NCBI GenBank assembly: GCA_009760855.2
Contig: WPIO01000009.1
Location: 1,521,001-1,585,000, forward strand
Reading direction: 5' to 3'
Source: Cristatella mucedo
Taxonomy: Eukaryota > Bryozoa > Phylactolaemata > Cristatellidae
DNA length: 64,000 nt
Under the pieces are notes generated by a model. The model was not told where the DNA came from, ran no database searches, and saw only the letters and a list, made by a program, of their open reading frames with translations. Positions 9,943 through 22,380 of the stretch are shown one piece after another (position 1 is the first letter of the stretch; each line of letters begins with the position of its first letter). The position numbers and the translations under genes are program-made.

Positions 9943-12900
9943 CATGGGTCGGCAACCTGCGGCTCGTGAGCCGCATTCGGCTCTTTCGATGTCAAGACGC
10001 GGCTCTCCAGTTCCATGCACAAATATTATTAATTATAATATTTTATTTTCAAAACTCATAAAAACAATATACTGCAAAAAGAAGTTAAACAGGATAATAA
10101 CACTCAACATAGAACAGTTAGAATAGGTGTAGTACAGAGTATACGGACAGCTGACGGCCGCTTTGGCACCAGTCCCAGCTCCACGGCTGTGCTGTGGCCA
10201 GCCCAGTGGCGACGGCTCAATGCTTGCCACAGCCGACCGCCGCCGTCACTAATCACTACTACCACCTTGCCATCAACCCAGTGAACGGTAGTGTTCAGTC
10301 TTTAGTAAGACTTCCTCGGAGCTTGGTTCCATGTGTGTTAATTTAATTGCTTGCGAAAAACAACAATTGTTTCGCTATTTCAAGAAGAAGACGATTTAGA
10401 AGCAGATTATCTTCTCAGAGGTATGTAAGGGCAAGTGGTTCATCTTCGGACGACCTTACCTTCGGACAGTTTCGATTTATATAGCTTATCATTGTCATTT
10501 ATGCATGCAAAAATTAAAGAGAGTATAATCTTTGAAATGGGGCAAGGCTGTTCTGTTTGTTCAGTTATCAGTGAACTGTGTCGTTAACGGTCACAGTCAG
10601 ATCTTTTTTCAAACAAAAACTAAATATTTCGATAGCTATACTGTACTTTATATTCTATTAGTTTCGTGTTGGTGGGATACGTATTATAAAATATATATAT
10701 GAATATGAACTATATGTGTTGAGCTTTGTAAATATATTGTCTGTTTTGAGTATTCATAACATCAAATTATTTTACACGTGAAAGTTTCTGAAAATACCCT
10801 ATGTTGCACCTCCAGACATTCGTGTTGTTGTACCTTAGAACGTCCAAAGGTACAACATTTTTTTTAATTTCGTATATCAATCTATTTTGTTACCGTGACG
10901 CGAAATAAAACACGGTATAAAAAGAAAAAATACTTCCGTGAATTTTAAAAAATGATTTTGTCCGGAGGTGCACTAATTTTCCATGCGCTTTATTGTTTAA
11001 AGAAGCTGACTTTCTTACAGTTAAGCAATTAACGAAATTAACTATTTCATTAACGGTTTATAAATGCCGTTTTAGATAGCTAAATAAAATTTAAATTTCT
11101 TTTCAGCTCCGCCACCAAAATTGCATCTGATACAAAGAAGAGACGAACTGATGGAGGAAATCGAGAATTTAATCAGGATTCGACGGAATCGTTTGCGTTC
11201 ATATGCAACTCAGATGGCTTTCCGATTTGTCTAATTTGCCAAGAAAAACTTGCACACAGTAAGAAGTAAAATTTGTAGAGACACACAAAACATACCTGAT
11301 TCGTTGCTAAATATTCAACCGGTGACTCACGGAAAAAACTGTTAAAGAGCTTCAAAAACAAAACAACGGTCGAATTCTATGCTAAGTAACTGCACGCAAT
11401 CTTCAAATAATGTAAATCTGGCAAGTTTTGCAATATCACTACAAATTGCAAAAAGAGGGAAACCATTCACAGACGGTGAGTACGTCGAAGATTGTTTCAT
11501 ACGTGGAGCTGAAGAACTGCTCCGTGATTTCAGATACAAAACCGAAACCAATAAGAAAATAAAAGATTTGCCATTATCCGCTAAAACAGTACAAGATAGA
11601 ACTTCTAAAATGTCTTCAAATATAACACACATGCAAGTGGAAGACATTCCACTAGCTTCTGTTTTATCTCTTGCAATGGGTGAGTCTTGTGGCATAAAAG
11701 ACACGGTACAAGTTACCCTTTTCGTCAGGTAAACGTCGTCCCAAGGTCCTAAAAATAACTGCTATGATTGCTGACGCTCTCAGGGCAATTTCGTGGAGAA
11801 GACATAGCAAATGCTGTGCAAAAATGCCTGGAAGACTATGAAATTGATATAAATATTATCGTTTCCATAGCAACTGATGGAGCCAGAAGTATGACAGGAA
11901 TACATTAAGGGGTAACAACGATTCTTCGGCAAAAGATAAACCACGACATAAGAACGTTTCACTGCATTATTAATCAAGAAGCGCTTTATGCCAAACATTT
12001 CCAAACAAAATGGTTGCGCTCATGAACTTGGTTATTAAGATCATTAACAGCATTCTTGCAAAAGCACTCTACTATTGCCAGTTTAAGGAATTTCTTGAGG
12101 AAATAGAAAGCCAGTATTCTGACCTACTTTCGCACAATGAAGAGCAATAGCTTTCTATTGGGTAACGTATTGAAACGTTTTGCTCCTTGCTTGAGTGAAA
12201 TAAAAACATTCTTCAATGACATAGGCATTGTCCATCGGAATTAAAGAAGAAAAATGGCTACAAAAGTTTAACTTCATGGAGGATATCACAAAGAAACTAA
12301 ATTAGCTAACTGTAAACCTGCAAGGAAAGGAAAAACAAGCCTGTGCCTTGCTTGGAGAAGTGGTTTGTTACGAAAGTAAGTTACTTCTTTTTTCGAAGAC
12401 ATTGAAAGCGGTAAATTACTTTATTTTTAAAATCTGAATAAATATCGCGATGAAACCAATGCAACTATTAAAACGAATTACTTCATAATTACTATACACA
12501 AGATGAAGGAGGGATTCGCTGAGATATTGGAGCAATTAAAAACAAACGCAGGTACTCTGGCGTTCATTGTAAATCATTTCAACACAAATACAAATGAGAT
12601 CAACATTGAGTCATTTGTAATTGATGTTGATTCGCTTCAAATTCAATTGCTGGATTTGGAAACCGAACATTTATGGAGTGTTAAGTTCACAGAACTCAAG
12701 ATCAAGTTAGAAGATTGGGAGGTCCAGAAAAGCATGCACGTGACGCTGCACAAGTGGACGGCTCTAAAAGAAATGCCGCGAGTTGAGGCACTCTTATTTG
12801 ACGCATAGAGTAGTCCTCCAGAAAGCTACAGTGAGGTGAAGAAGTTGTCATTTGGAGTGCTAATGATCTTCGAGTCAAAATACTCGTGCGAGAAAGCGTT

Positions 12901-13352
12901 CTCATGCATGCAGATAATAAAAAGTAAAGTAAGAAGCCAACTAACAAATAAAAATCTAGAGGCGTGCTTGAAACTGGAAACAACAAGTCATTAGCCAGAT
13001 TTAACCCTTCGAAAAGGCATGCATGGCCTATGCTCTCATTAATGTAACTGTTGTAAATATCTCTTGTTCAATAAATATAGCTACATCGTTTGATTACTAG
13101 TTTTATTATTCTAGCAGAGGTAGCTAAAATACTTTAATATATTTTGTGCGAACCATATGTATGTTTTTTTAAATAAATAAATACAATTTAATTCTGAAGC
13201 TATTTATTTTAAATCAAAAATCAAATGTATATACCTAATCCTAATCAAATACCACAATATTGAAATAAAAATGTTAGTGGCTCTTTATAAACTCAGGAAT
13301 CTTGTAAATTGTAACTTTTGGCTTTTGCACCTCAAAAGATTGCTGACCCCTG
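9943..13352 (+). mobile_element. Complete but dead hAT DNA transposon
   Basis: The ends form terminal inverted repeats: left CATGGGTCGGCAACCTGCGG (9943-9962), right end reading inward CAGGGGTCAGCAATCTTTTG (13352-13333). This TIR type is typical of the hAT-Charlie/GTF2IRD2-like group. The 8-bp flanks ACCTAAAG (9935-9942) and ACCAAGGT (13353-13360) agree at only half their positions, so the target duplication is decayed or uncertain. The interior carries a broken transposase (11105-12995). An 11-bp perfect inverted repeat (10826-10836 / 10847-10857, TGTTGTACCTT) lies in the left subterminal region. Confidence 0.8.
11105..12995 (+). pseudogene. hAT transposase pseudogene (GTF2IRD2/ZBED-like)
   Basis: Pieces of a hAT transposase occur in order on the plus strand. 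A BED-like zinc finger region reads FPICLICQEKLAHSKK (about 11220-11268). A block with [17 protein letters not shown] and LPLSAKT lies in an open frame at 11379-11732. Middle segments (EFLEEIESQYSDLLSHNEEQ, about 12090-12147) follow. The C-terminal open frame (12503-12808) is followed after one stop by the dimerisation domain, with KYSCEKAFSCMQIIKSKVRS (about 12876-12935). Several stops and frameshifts make it inactive. This family has also given rise to domesticated host genes, but the breaks here and the TIRs show a plain transposon relic. Confidence 0.85.
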
Positions 13353-13544
13353 ACCAAGGTCCATCAAGGACACCATCAGTAAACGTAACTTTTAATTCAG
13401 CTTTCAATTCCAACTCAATAGGCTAATAAACAGAAGCAAACAGGGGATACTCTCTAGAGGAAGCCGCCAAGGTACCAATCTAGAAACGACGGTACACATA
13501 TGCCATCTGTAATTATACAATTTAAATCTCCGGTATTTAAAAAA

Positions 13545-13640
13545 AATAACAATAATAATAATAATGCACTTGATAGAGCACCCTCAGAAAACTCAATCTC
13601 TCTCTAGGCGCTTTACATTTGCTGCAAAGGAAATCTCTGT
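13545..13640 (-). mobile_element. Family A LINE 3' tail, private to copy 1
   Basis: ATAATAATAAT followed by GCACTTGATAGAGCACCCTC and TAGGCGCTTTACATTTGCTG, the reverse complement of the family A 3' end. Copy 2 lacks it at the matching site (about 29300), so it inserted after the duplication. Confidence 0.8.
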
Positions 13641-14099
13641 ATGCCATGCTTATGCGGAAAATAAGACTCTGATGGATCAGTCTTCATGGCTCATCTTTAG
13701 CTTGCTGTCAGCCTCTCCCGCCGAAACCACCTAGTAACTGACAGCCATCCACGACCGTTATCTACTTAAATGCACCGATGTCCGTGACAAGCCACTGCAC
13801 TAAGTGCTGCCGCGCACACACACAGGCATACAAACAGAACAGATTGCATCATGCTTCCAGCTCTGCACTCTTGTGAAGAGAGCCAAAACTATGCCCTTTG
13901 GCTCTCAAGAACCTTCGGCTCGACGGCTACGCCAGCAGCCTCAATTCTTGGCAATTCAATCTCCAGGGGCCACTGCTACGGCTAAGATCACTCGAATTAA
14001 GTTCGGGTCCTGCCAAGCCCCCAGCAGATGGATTGCTGACGAGCCCTAGCTAATGGGCTCCAGGCCAGCTTCCAAACCCAGTTGTTCCGGTGAGTACGT

Positions 14100-14620
14100 A
14101 TAATAGGGCAGTGCTTCTTTCCCAGTGCAACAGTGCTGTGTCTATTACCGTCCAGGCCAGACCCGGGCTGTCCGGGCACGACGGAAAGAATCCACAACAA
14201 CTCAAAGCGCCGTATAGCTGGTTTGGCGAGGTAAGGTGAGCTGAGCCATCTTAGGTGAGTGCCTAAATCTGCCTATGCTTGGCAGCACCACGGCATTCGT
14301 GAGAGCGACCGCTTCTGCCTGCGTCTCCTATTCCCAAATTTGGGTTCAGTCATTTCTGCCGCAGTCGGGTGGCTTTGCTTTCTTGCGCCTCAAGATGGAT
14401 TGCCTTACGGTGGCCCAGCTTTGTAGCACATCTTTTTTTTTTGGCTGGCCCTACTTGTATCACTTAGTGATGTCGTCATCGGCGGACTTCTGCTGTGAAA
14501 ATCCGAATGCCTCCCAAGGGCCTCAAGAGAAACTACCTCATAGCTGCAAATTTCTACAGCCTTCGCCTGTGGTGTCGTTCGTGAATAGCCTAGAGCTTAT
14601 TGATTTGCCGGTCAAATATA
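14100..14620. other. Anomalously conserved block, copy 1
   Basis: Aligns with 29764-30245. The stretch from about 14130 to 14305 differs at about one base, and about 14455-14570 appears identical, whereas nearby duplicated DNA differs at about one base in eight. It contains donor-like motifs on the plus strand (GAG/GTAAGGTGAG near 14229 and AG/GTGAGT near 14252). Frames of 67-117 codons on either strand are not conserved: a poly-T length difference (14432-14441) shifts the plus-strand one. It may be a 5' exon, regulatory element or ncRNA, or the product of gene conversion. Confidence 0.5.
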
Positions 14621-14719
14621 GCACCTAGGTGATATTTCTCGCCCCACAATCTCACAATTAGTACTTATATTTACTTGTCCGTCATTTAAGTTGGGAAAAT
14701 TTAACTTTATTTCTTTAAT

Positions 14720-15470
14720 GTAAAAAGAACAACACACTTGATATAGCACCCTCGTGGAACTTAATATCTTTCTACGTGCTTTACATTTGCAGCAAGGAAG
14801 AATAATTGACTGACTAGTAGTAGCAAGCACAATAAACAACAAGAATAACGTGGTTAAGAGTGACATGCACAGGCTTAGCATGCATTTTAGGTTATTGGCA
14901 GCATGCACCCTTCTGCATTCACAAGCATATAATGGATGAATCACAGGGATCCACAAAAAAGTGATAAAAAGATGCATTTTAACATGACTTGGATCAGATT
15001 ATTAACGGTAGCAGTTGACTAATTTGATTCATTTAGTAAGTCCATGACCAGTCCCTGTCACCTCTAACCATGCAACGCTTGCTGTCATCGATCACACTTC
15101 TTTTCCAGCAGATGTTAAGAGCCTGGAAACTAGTTGATTTATCCAAGGAACCCTAGCAAATACATTATCATCATTATTAAGTCTACGTGCAGAGTTATTC
15201 ACCTGCTTTAAGTTCTTTACTGCAGAGGACGTTTGACCTGTAAGTCGTGAGTTACAGAAGTCAAGAGGGAATGTCCCAAATGAGCGGATCAACTAAGATA
15301 TGGTATCACACCCTTAGCAGCCTTGATGTGTGCAACATTAAACCACTGAAAGGTGACAGGTTGGCATAGGAGCTGATCAAGTTATCTAGTGAAAGGTCAT
15401 TTTGGAACAGGAAAACTAGACTTAATTAAGATTGCATTGTAGATGTACTAAAAAAGATCATTTTGAGAAT
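14720..15470 (-). mobile_element. Decayed family A-related LINE, 3' half
   Basis: On the minus strand a fragment of the RT C-terminal region (LDFCNSRLTGQTSSAVKNL at about 15190-15250, versus LDFCNSLLTGLPACAIRRL in better copies) is followed by the 3' end GCAAATGTAAAGCACGTAG and CGAGGGTGCTATATCAAGTG. It is shared with copy 2 (30385-30640 and 31600-32100), so it predates the duplication. Confidence 0.65.
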
Positions 15471-16984
15471 TAAATTTTCTTATTTCCTTGTCACACTATG
15501 TTTGATGTTACTTAAACAATTTATTTTTTCCACGTCCAACGCGAACATTTTTCCTATCATCAATCTATTCGCAGAAGTCTGCAATTCATGCAGCATGACA
15601 GTTGAGAGATTTCGACGTGCTTGAATGCAAGCAGGAATAAGAGCACTGGTACATCTGTTAGCCGTCAGCATCTAAGCAGAAACCTATATTGTGCAATACG
15701 GGCTGCTATTTTGGCTCAGTGTCAAACTCAGGATTCAGGCGATTAGCCGGAATTTTATGAATTCGCAAAACCCGAGCTCAGCTGACGGTCTGCACCTTCG
15801 GTTGTTGTTATCCCTTATCTAACGAGATGCTGAGAGCTCAATTAGCAAGAAGGCTCACTTAGGCAGCGAGAGCCTGCTACGTGGTGATGCCGACGGCATT
15901 CAGGCTACGGCCACTATATAGCTGCCGAAAGGAAGGATTCCTGGCAATGTCAGCTGCCCATTCTCTAGGCAGTGTGAGGACGTGCTAATATCTCCATGAG
16001 CCTTCTAGTTTTGAAGGATTTTCCAGAACAGCCATATCGATGCATTACGTTCGGATTTCGTTACAACTCAATTGGCTATTTAAGATTTGTGTACTGGAAG
16101 CTTTCTGAGTGTGTTTCTTTGATTGAATCGAACTGATTCACAGCTATTTGTCACTTCTTGGTGTTCTTTGTTAGCTCTAATATAGCACGTCTTAGTGATA
16201 CTAACCAGCCGGCATCAGTCCGCCGACTAGCAACAATCTGCTCCGTGAGTTAAATGCTATTTGGTGAAACGTACGCGGTAAATTAAAAGTATTCAAATTT
16301 TATAATCCCTATTATAAATGTATGAGCTGATCAGCCAAGCAGCATATGCAGGAATGAACTTTTTTGAAAAATTTGCTGTAAATGAATCCTTACATCTCAG
16401 CATTGTTAAAGTGCCCGGGAAATTTTTTTAAGCTCCCTGGTGTCATATTACAGGTATAATGTCGTGTTAAAATCTGATAGTAATTAGTAGTGTGGCTGTC
16501 GGAATATATCTGACAGTTCGGGTCTTAAAATGAAAGCTTCGTAAACCTAAGCTATGCTTAGGGCCATCATCACTCGGTACGTATATTGTCCACTTAGCAT
16601 CCTAATCCGTGCCTTGCTGCTACTAGTACCTACTGATTTTTCTTTCTAAATACAAACTTAAATATGTCCACCGGTTTATTCCTGATTCCGTCAATTGGGT
16701 CTCTAAATTAAAGCCACAGATTCTGCAGATGGCATATACAGCAGCTTTATTTTTATAGTGGGAATCAGTCAACTATTGGCTCAGATCCCTTAGCATGGAT
16801 CCTTGCTGAAGACGAGAAATACAAGCCCGTCTCAAAAAATTATTAATGAAAAAATGAATTTGTCTAGCACTCCCAAGAAAGTTAAATTCTTTCTAGGCCC
16901 TAGATTCGTGGTGTAGTGGAAGCATGGTCATGGCTGGTTTTTACATGTCATGTCATATCATGCCATGTATCTCCGTCGGTAACT
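15471..16984. other. Duplicated sequence without recognisable genes
   Basis: Matches about 32100-33570 in copy 2 throughout. Short frames are not preserved between copies. No domain seen. Confidence 0.5.
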
Positions 16985-18310
16985 CCACAAGGCCTATGTG
17001 ACTATCTGGGGGTTAGGCAGGAGAGTATTGTATAGCCCATTTCCAACCTAAGCGGCTTTCGGTATGCATTAGGTACCTAACAGACTTTATCTCACGCAAC
17101 AAAGAGAAAGTGGGAAACATAGCAAGGTCAGGAGAGCATGTGAGGTAGTGAGTAGCATGCAAGTACCAGGTCAGGACAACTGCAAACGATGAGCCGTGGC
17201 CGCCAGCAGGAGAGTAGTTGTCATTGCCTATAAATTTCGGAAGGAATTTCCAAAGTCACAGGCCTGTAGAGCGAATACTTCAGTGGCCAACAGTCTTTAG
17301 ACAGAGGAATTTTGACAGCTTATTTATTGTCCTTCTAGAATCTGAGGGGCCCGGAGAGGTTGAAACTGTAGCAGCAGTTCCGCTAGGTGTTGAAAACTAT
17401 AGCCGAGGCGGCCCTTGTGGATCAGCCCGGAACTTTGCTCCGTAGCCTTTGATCAACGGAAACCATCCTAGCTTTTTTTAGCAAAGTAGGCACGTGGAAA
17501 AACCTCAGAGACTTAAAAACTAGCCTTGCAGCAGTATTCATAGCCAACTGCTGTGATCTTGTCACTCTTTTTGGTTAGCAAAGCCAGAAAGGAATTAGAA
17601 TAATCAAGGCGAGACGGAACTAAGAAGCTAGTTAAATTTTTTTAGAGGTACTGTGAAAGACTGCCTCTATTCTTAGATAAGAATTGAACGTAATTGCTAG
17701 CTGGGAAAGCAGTTTTCTGAATGAATTTTTTAAAATGTAGGTAGCTGTCGAAAACCAAATATTTTATTCGAGCACATGGTGATGGTCACAGCAGCTTCTA
17801 CTAGTAGAAGGTCAAAACCTTTTAATCTAGCCAATGCTAAGAGTATGTTATGAGCAGCAGTTCAGACTAACCGTGATTTAGTCTCAATAATTTTTCCATG
17901 ATATCCAGGATCGAATGCCGTAAGGCAGGCGTCCACTTTGTCAGTTCCTGCAGCAGATTGCAACGGTTTGAATGACGAATACAGCTGAGTATCATCAGCA
18001 TAAAAGTGATCTCCTATTCTACGGACGTTAGTCACTTTTCCCAGAAGTTGAGCATAAATGGAGAATAGCAAGTGACAGCAGATGAACCCTCCGGGAAACT
18101 CGGTGCGACCCGTCACGAGGGTGATACCTAACCCCCTAACGACACATTTAAACATGACCAGACAAATACAATTTAAACCACGCCCGTGCCTCGTCTGCCA
18201 GACCAATTGTCGTTCTCAATCGTTCAAGTAGGACAACGTGATCAATGGTGGTAAAGGCGGCTGACAGATATTGATGAGCTAGGGGAGTGACATAATCAAA
18301 GCATGCTCAA
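16985..18310 (-). mobile_element. Family B LINE, RT end and 3' end
   Basis: The minus strand reads TIGLADEA-like sequence (with stops) near 18195, then HFYADDTQLYSSFKP (about 17970-18014) with the intact YADD catalytic motif, and runs to the family B 3' block GGTATGCATTAGGTACCTAA (about 17061). The tail is made of ATGTC-like 5-mers (16946-16975). The matching relic in copy 2 is at 33575-34925. Confidence 0.8.
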
Positions 18311-18329
18311 CGCCAACAATTTTAGCGTG

Positions 18330-18515
18330 GTAGCAGATGACAGGTTTAATTTTACCTCGCAAATATAGTTGTGGCAGGATCACAGTGTCAGCATGTCCAA
18401 GCACACAAAATGAAAAATATGATGAATGAAAAACAGATGCGTTTTAGCTCCTTTTTAAATGTCGTCAAGTAGGCGTGTCGCTGCGTCACTCGAAAATGAT
18501 TTCTAGGCTTCGGGA
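18330..18515 (-). mobile_element. Family A-like LINE 3' fragment
   Basis: Contains the 3' UTR landmark CACAGTGTCAGCATG and the end of the RT reading frame (KTHLF-like, about 18440). Shared with copy 2 at about 34960-35150. Confidence 0.5.
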
Positions 18516-18519
18516 TTAT

Positions 18520-18960
18520 ACAATAATAATAATGTTTTGTATAGCACTCTCAAAAAACCTATTCTCTTTCTAATCACTTCACTGAGGCTGTTTCCAAAGA
18601 AAACCAAAAATAATTGGTAAAAACTTTGGGAAGCAGCAGGCTTAGTGTAAGCAGGTGCATGCACACGAAGGAAAAATTGCAAAGACTCTGCAAATGGTAA
18701 AAAAAACCGGTGCGTCTTAAACTTTACTTTAAATGACATCACACCAGGTGACGTTTTGAAATGCGTCGGTACTGAGTTCCCGCGCTCCTAAATATCTAAG
18801 GTTTGTATGACGTTTACCTAAGCGATTTCATTTAGAATGACTCGTGGTACAATGCCTAGCATGGTGGGGTAGTAGATCTGACAGATAAGCAGCCTCCTCA
18901 TCACTCTCGTGATTTAGCCAATCAAAAGGGGACACCTTGACTAAAAGACTGAACACCAAT
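18520..18960 (-). mobile_element. Family C LINE 3' end
   Basis: AAT repeats, then TTTTGTATAGCACTCTC; on the minus strand a C-terminal RT-like segment (VKFKTHRFF, about 18711-18737) follows. Only the first part, to about 18600, is kept in copy 2 (35148-35225). Confidence 0.5.
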
Positions 18961-19149
18961 AATGATTGTATGAATAGCTATTCAAATATCGTAGCAGAAA
19001 GTTCGGTTTCCAAAGAAAATGCTTTTGCTGCTACGTAATATCTTGATAGAGCACTTATCCACAACCAGCTCCCCTAGGACTTTCTCCGACTGAATCGCTC
19101 GCGGCCTCCTTAAATGTAGACGTCAAGGTGTTACACAGTATTAAAGGAC

Positions 19150-19640
19150 TTGAGTCAAGATTTGGTGCTGCAGAGTAGGGATATACTCAATTAATTTGTC
19201 TACGTTTTTCACAAAGATGTTAGAGAAGCGATCACCAAGATTGGCTTAAGGATCTAACCTGGAAGCGTTTAAGGAGATGGTTGATCGCAGACTTGAGCAT
19301 TTTGGGATTTTGCATTTTTGATTTATCAATTTACTTATTGAAGCTAGAATTTATATTCGCAAAGATCGACTTGAATAATCTACCTTAGTCCTGGTGTTTA
19401 AGTGCATGGACTGTCAATCCGGATCTTGTTTATGCTCTTTCAAGAGTGAGTTTAGCATACCGAGCTAGGTGAATGTCTAAGACAAAAACCAAAGGCCGTC
19501 TGGAGGAGGAAGATCAGAGCCTTTAGCCAGCGGTCCATACTTAATGATCGTTTCATTATTTAGTGCAAATGCATTAACCAGAGAGCTTGACGTGCAATAG
19601 TTACGTAGAGGCTGAGGGGAATTTCTCAGAAAACCAACAA
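19150..19640 (-). mobile_element. Decayed LINE linker/endonuclease remnant
   Basis: Minus-strand frames give MQNPKMLKSAINHLLKRF (about 19256-19309), close to NPKMLMSTINQLLNRS in family A (20150-20197), with degraded endonuclease-end sequence above it. Absent from copy 2. Confidence 0.5.
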
Positions 19641-19974
19641 ACCCTGTTAAGTTTACGTGGAATTCTTTCTATGGGTTAAAATTCTAAGCTTTGGCTGTCC
19701 ATGCCTAGAGCTCGAGCTTAAGAAAAGCATGTGGATGTAAAGTAAGTTCTCTCAAGATTATATACAAAAATTATATATTCATCCAAATTATTTTAGCTTT
19801 TCTCGGATATGCCGCACCTCAGAAGTATGTAGCACTCCGGGAACACCGTAATCGTTAATCGTTGACTCCCAGTCAATTTTACTAATATTCCAGTAAAGAA
19901 TACGGTTAAACCTTAAGCTCTAAATGTCTAAATATTTTTGGTTGGAGCTATACAAACTGCGTCTTCTGATCCCA

Positions 19975-22163
19975 CAATAGTTGCACCTTGTCTACCCTTA
20001 AACGAAAGCTTGAAAAAGCATACAAAAGATCCGGACTAACTGTCCATCGACAGGCATATTAGGACTACTGTAGGGCGTAACAATCTATCCTAGCAAAGGG
20101 CAAGTCCAGCTTCTAAAAAAAGATTGTTAAATCACAAATGCACAATCCAAAAATGCTGATGTCGACGATAAACCAACTGCTCAACCGTTCCCGGATTAGC
20201 TCCTTATCTGATGATCCTAGTGATGATCTACCCAATCGCTTTTCTCGATTCTTTGTGCAGAAGATAGACAAGATCAGGAATCCATCCCTGCGATGGCAAC
20301 CTCCCCACTAGAATGCTGTTCTTCGGTTCCTGGCTGCACCTCAATGTCTGCATTTAAGCAGGTCACTAGTGATCTAGTCCTAAATTTCGTATCTCAATCA
20401 AAGGAGACAAGTCCTCTGGAACCTACTCCCACTCTTCTGCTCCTACGTTGCATTGTTCTGCTGCTGCCATGCATAACTAACATCATTAATATGTCATTAG
20501 CCTCAGGTCATGTCCTAGCACCTTTCAAAACAGCTGTAGTCACGCCACTTCTCGGGAAAGCTGCACTAGACCAAGAAAACTTAAGCAACTACCGCCAAGT
20601 TTCCCTTCTACCATTACTATCAAAGACACTGGAACGGGTCGTGGCGGACCAGATGAACTCGTTTATCGAAACCTCACACCTTGCTGGTAAGTTCCAGTCT
20701 GGCTTTAGAGCTAATCACTCCACAGAGTCAGCTTTGCTTAGGGTATACAACGACCTACTTACGAATGCAGACATGAGTAAAATTTATCTGCTTGTTTTCC
20801 TCGATCTTTCGGCAGCTTTTGACACCATCAATCACAAAGTTCTTCTAGAGCGCCTCTCATCTCGCTAAAGCATCACTGGCACTGCTCTGCAGTGGTTCAG
20901 GTCCTATCTCAGTGGGAGACTCCGAAGTATTGACGTGAATTGACACAGATCATCTGAAGTACCTCTTAAATATGGAGTACCTCTGGGTTCAGTGCCAGGT
21001 CCGGTTCTTTTCACGGCTTATACTGTGCCTCTTGCTGATGTGATTGCCAAGCACGATCTAGGCTTTCACTTCTATGTGGATGACACTCAGTTGTACCTTT
21101 GCTTTGATCCCTCCCAGCCTTCGAGCACCTTAAATTCTCTAAACTCACTAGCTGCATGCATTGATGACATCCCCAAACGGATGGCAACAAATTTCCTAAA
21201 ACTAACCGTCGATAAAACTAACTTACTAGTTATGGGCAAATCCAGTGTGATTCAGAAATTGGAAAGGCTGACGCTCAAAATTGGCTCTGCCAGCATATCT
21301 CCTGTTGAATCAGCTCGAAATCTAGGTGTCATATTCCAAAGCTACCTCTCGTTAAACGCCAATATCAGCTCCACGGACAAATCTGCCTATTTTCAGCTTC
21401 ATAACATTGCTAAAATTCGGGCTTGTTTAGATAAACATACCACGTCCAAGTTGGTCCCTGCATTCGTGACAACTCGTCTCGACTTCTGCAACTCACTGCT
21501 TACTGGCAAACCGGCATGTGCGATCAGGCGATTGCAGCTGGTGCAAAACTCAGCAGCTAGACATGCCTGTCGTGAGCATCTCAGTTGCCACATTACTCCA
21601 CTTCTCGCCGACCTGCACTGGCTATCAGTCAAGCAACGGATTGACTTCAAGGTTTTGTCGCTCACTTTTAGGTCCCTTCATTCTATGGCTCCAGCCTATC
21701 TCTCAGATATACTATCCCATCAGGCCAAGCATCGTACCACCTGCTTTTCCGAATCCAATAGTCAAAAATTACCTTGTACTTACCTTAAATCCTTTGGAGA
21801 CCGTGCATTTAGTTCACATGCTCCCAAAGCCTGTAACTCCCTCCCGACCTGCGTCGGAACATCCCCTGACCTGACCACATTTAAAAGGAACCTAAAAATA
21901 CACCTATTTAGGACAGCATTTAGTGGGTCCCTGTGATTCGTCTTTGATGTGCTTATGCGTGCTGAGACTGTGCATGCTGCCACTAACCACATTTGCATGC
22001 TGACCCTGTGCATGTCACCCTAACCATATTATTCATTTTGTTTGTTTTTCAAGCATGATTTTACTTACTGTTTAATTGCATTTCACTTTGCAGCAAATGT
22101 AAAGCGCCTAGAGAGAGATTAAGTTATGTGAGGGCATGTTTATCAAGTGAATAATTATTATTA
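19975..22163 (+). mobile_element. Family A CR1/L2-like LINE, longest copy
   Basis: 5'-truncated element running from the end of the endonuclease/linker (SGLTVHRQAY about 20030; STINQLLNRS about 20168; FFVQKIDKIR about 20250) through the RT and C-terminal region to the 3' UTR (CTGACCCTGTGCATGTCACC, 22001-22020; GCAAATGTAAAGCGCCTAGA, 22093-22112) and an ATT tail (22152-22162). It lies in the part of copy 1 missing from copy 2. Confidence 0.85.
20293..21936 (+). pseudogene. Family A LINE reverse transcriptase, two stop codons
   Basis: One frame carries the RT: NYRQVSLLPLLSKTLERVV (fingers), LAGKFQSGFRANHSTESALL, motif A FLDLSAAFDT (about 20798-20827), motif B GVPLGSVPGPVLF (about 20971-21009), motif C FYVDDTQLY (about 21070-21096), then the LINE-specific C-terminal region with ARNLGVIFQ, LDFCNSLLTGKPACAIRRL, ITPLLADLHWLSVKQRIDF and HLFRTAFSGSL. 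Two in-frame stops (TAA 20866-20868, TGA 20941-20943) between motifs A and B inactivate it. The catalytic motif is YVDD, not the YADD of related copies. Confidence 0.9.
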
Positions 22164-22239
22164 GGATTACCTGTTCGAGTTTTTGAACCACTGCTACTTA
22201 AATGAAAAACTTACACTACCCTAGGTGATCCTATATACT

Positions 22240-22380
22240 ACAATGCAAGAAAACGTGCTTAATACAGAGGTCACGGGTTCAAATAATGCAATCTTTTATC
22301 ACGTAATTCCAGTAGCAAGCTATTGTTATAGATTTGTAGGCTCTTCTGCCTCTGTAAAAATGAAGCTGTTATATTGGACA
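22240..22380 (+). mobile_element. tRNA-derived SINE (copy 1)
   Basis: Degraded B box (CACGGGTTCAAATAATG, 22273-22289) and the SINE body end GGCTCTTCTGCCTCTGTAAA, then ATGAAGCTGTTATAT. Shared with 35238-35355. Confidence 0.65.

Noticed and set aside
12702-12986. 94-codon minus-strand frame
   Set aside because: Antisense of the hAT transposase C-terminal region.
14275-14628. 117-codon plus-strand frame in duplication copy 1
   Set aside because: The copy 2 counterpart is cut to 62 codons by a poly-T length change, and no known domain is present.
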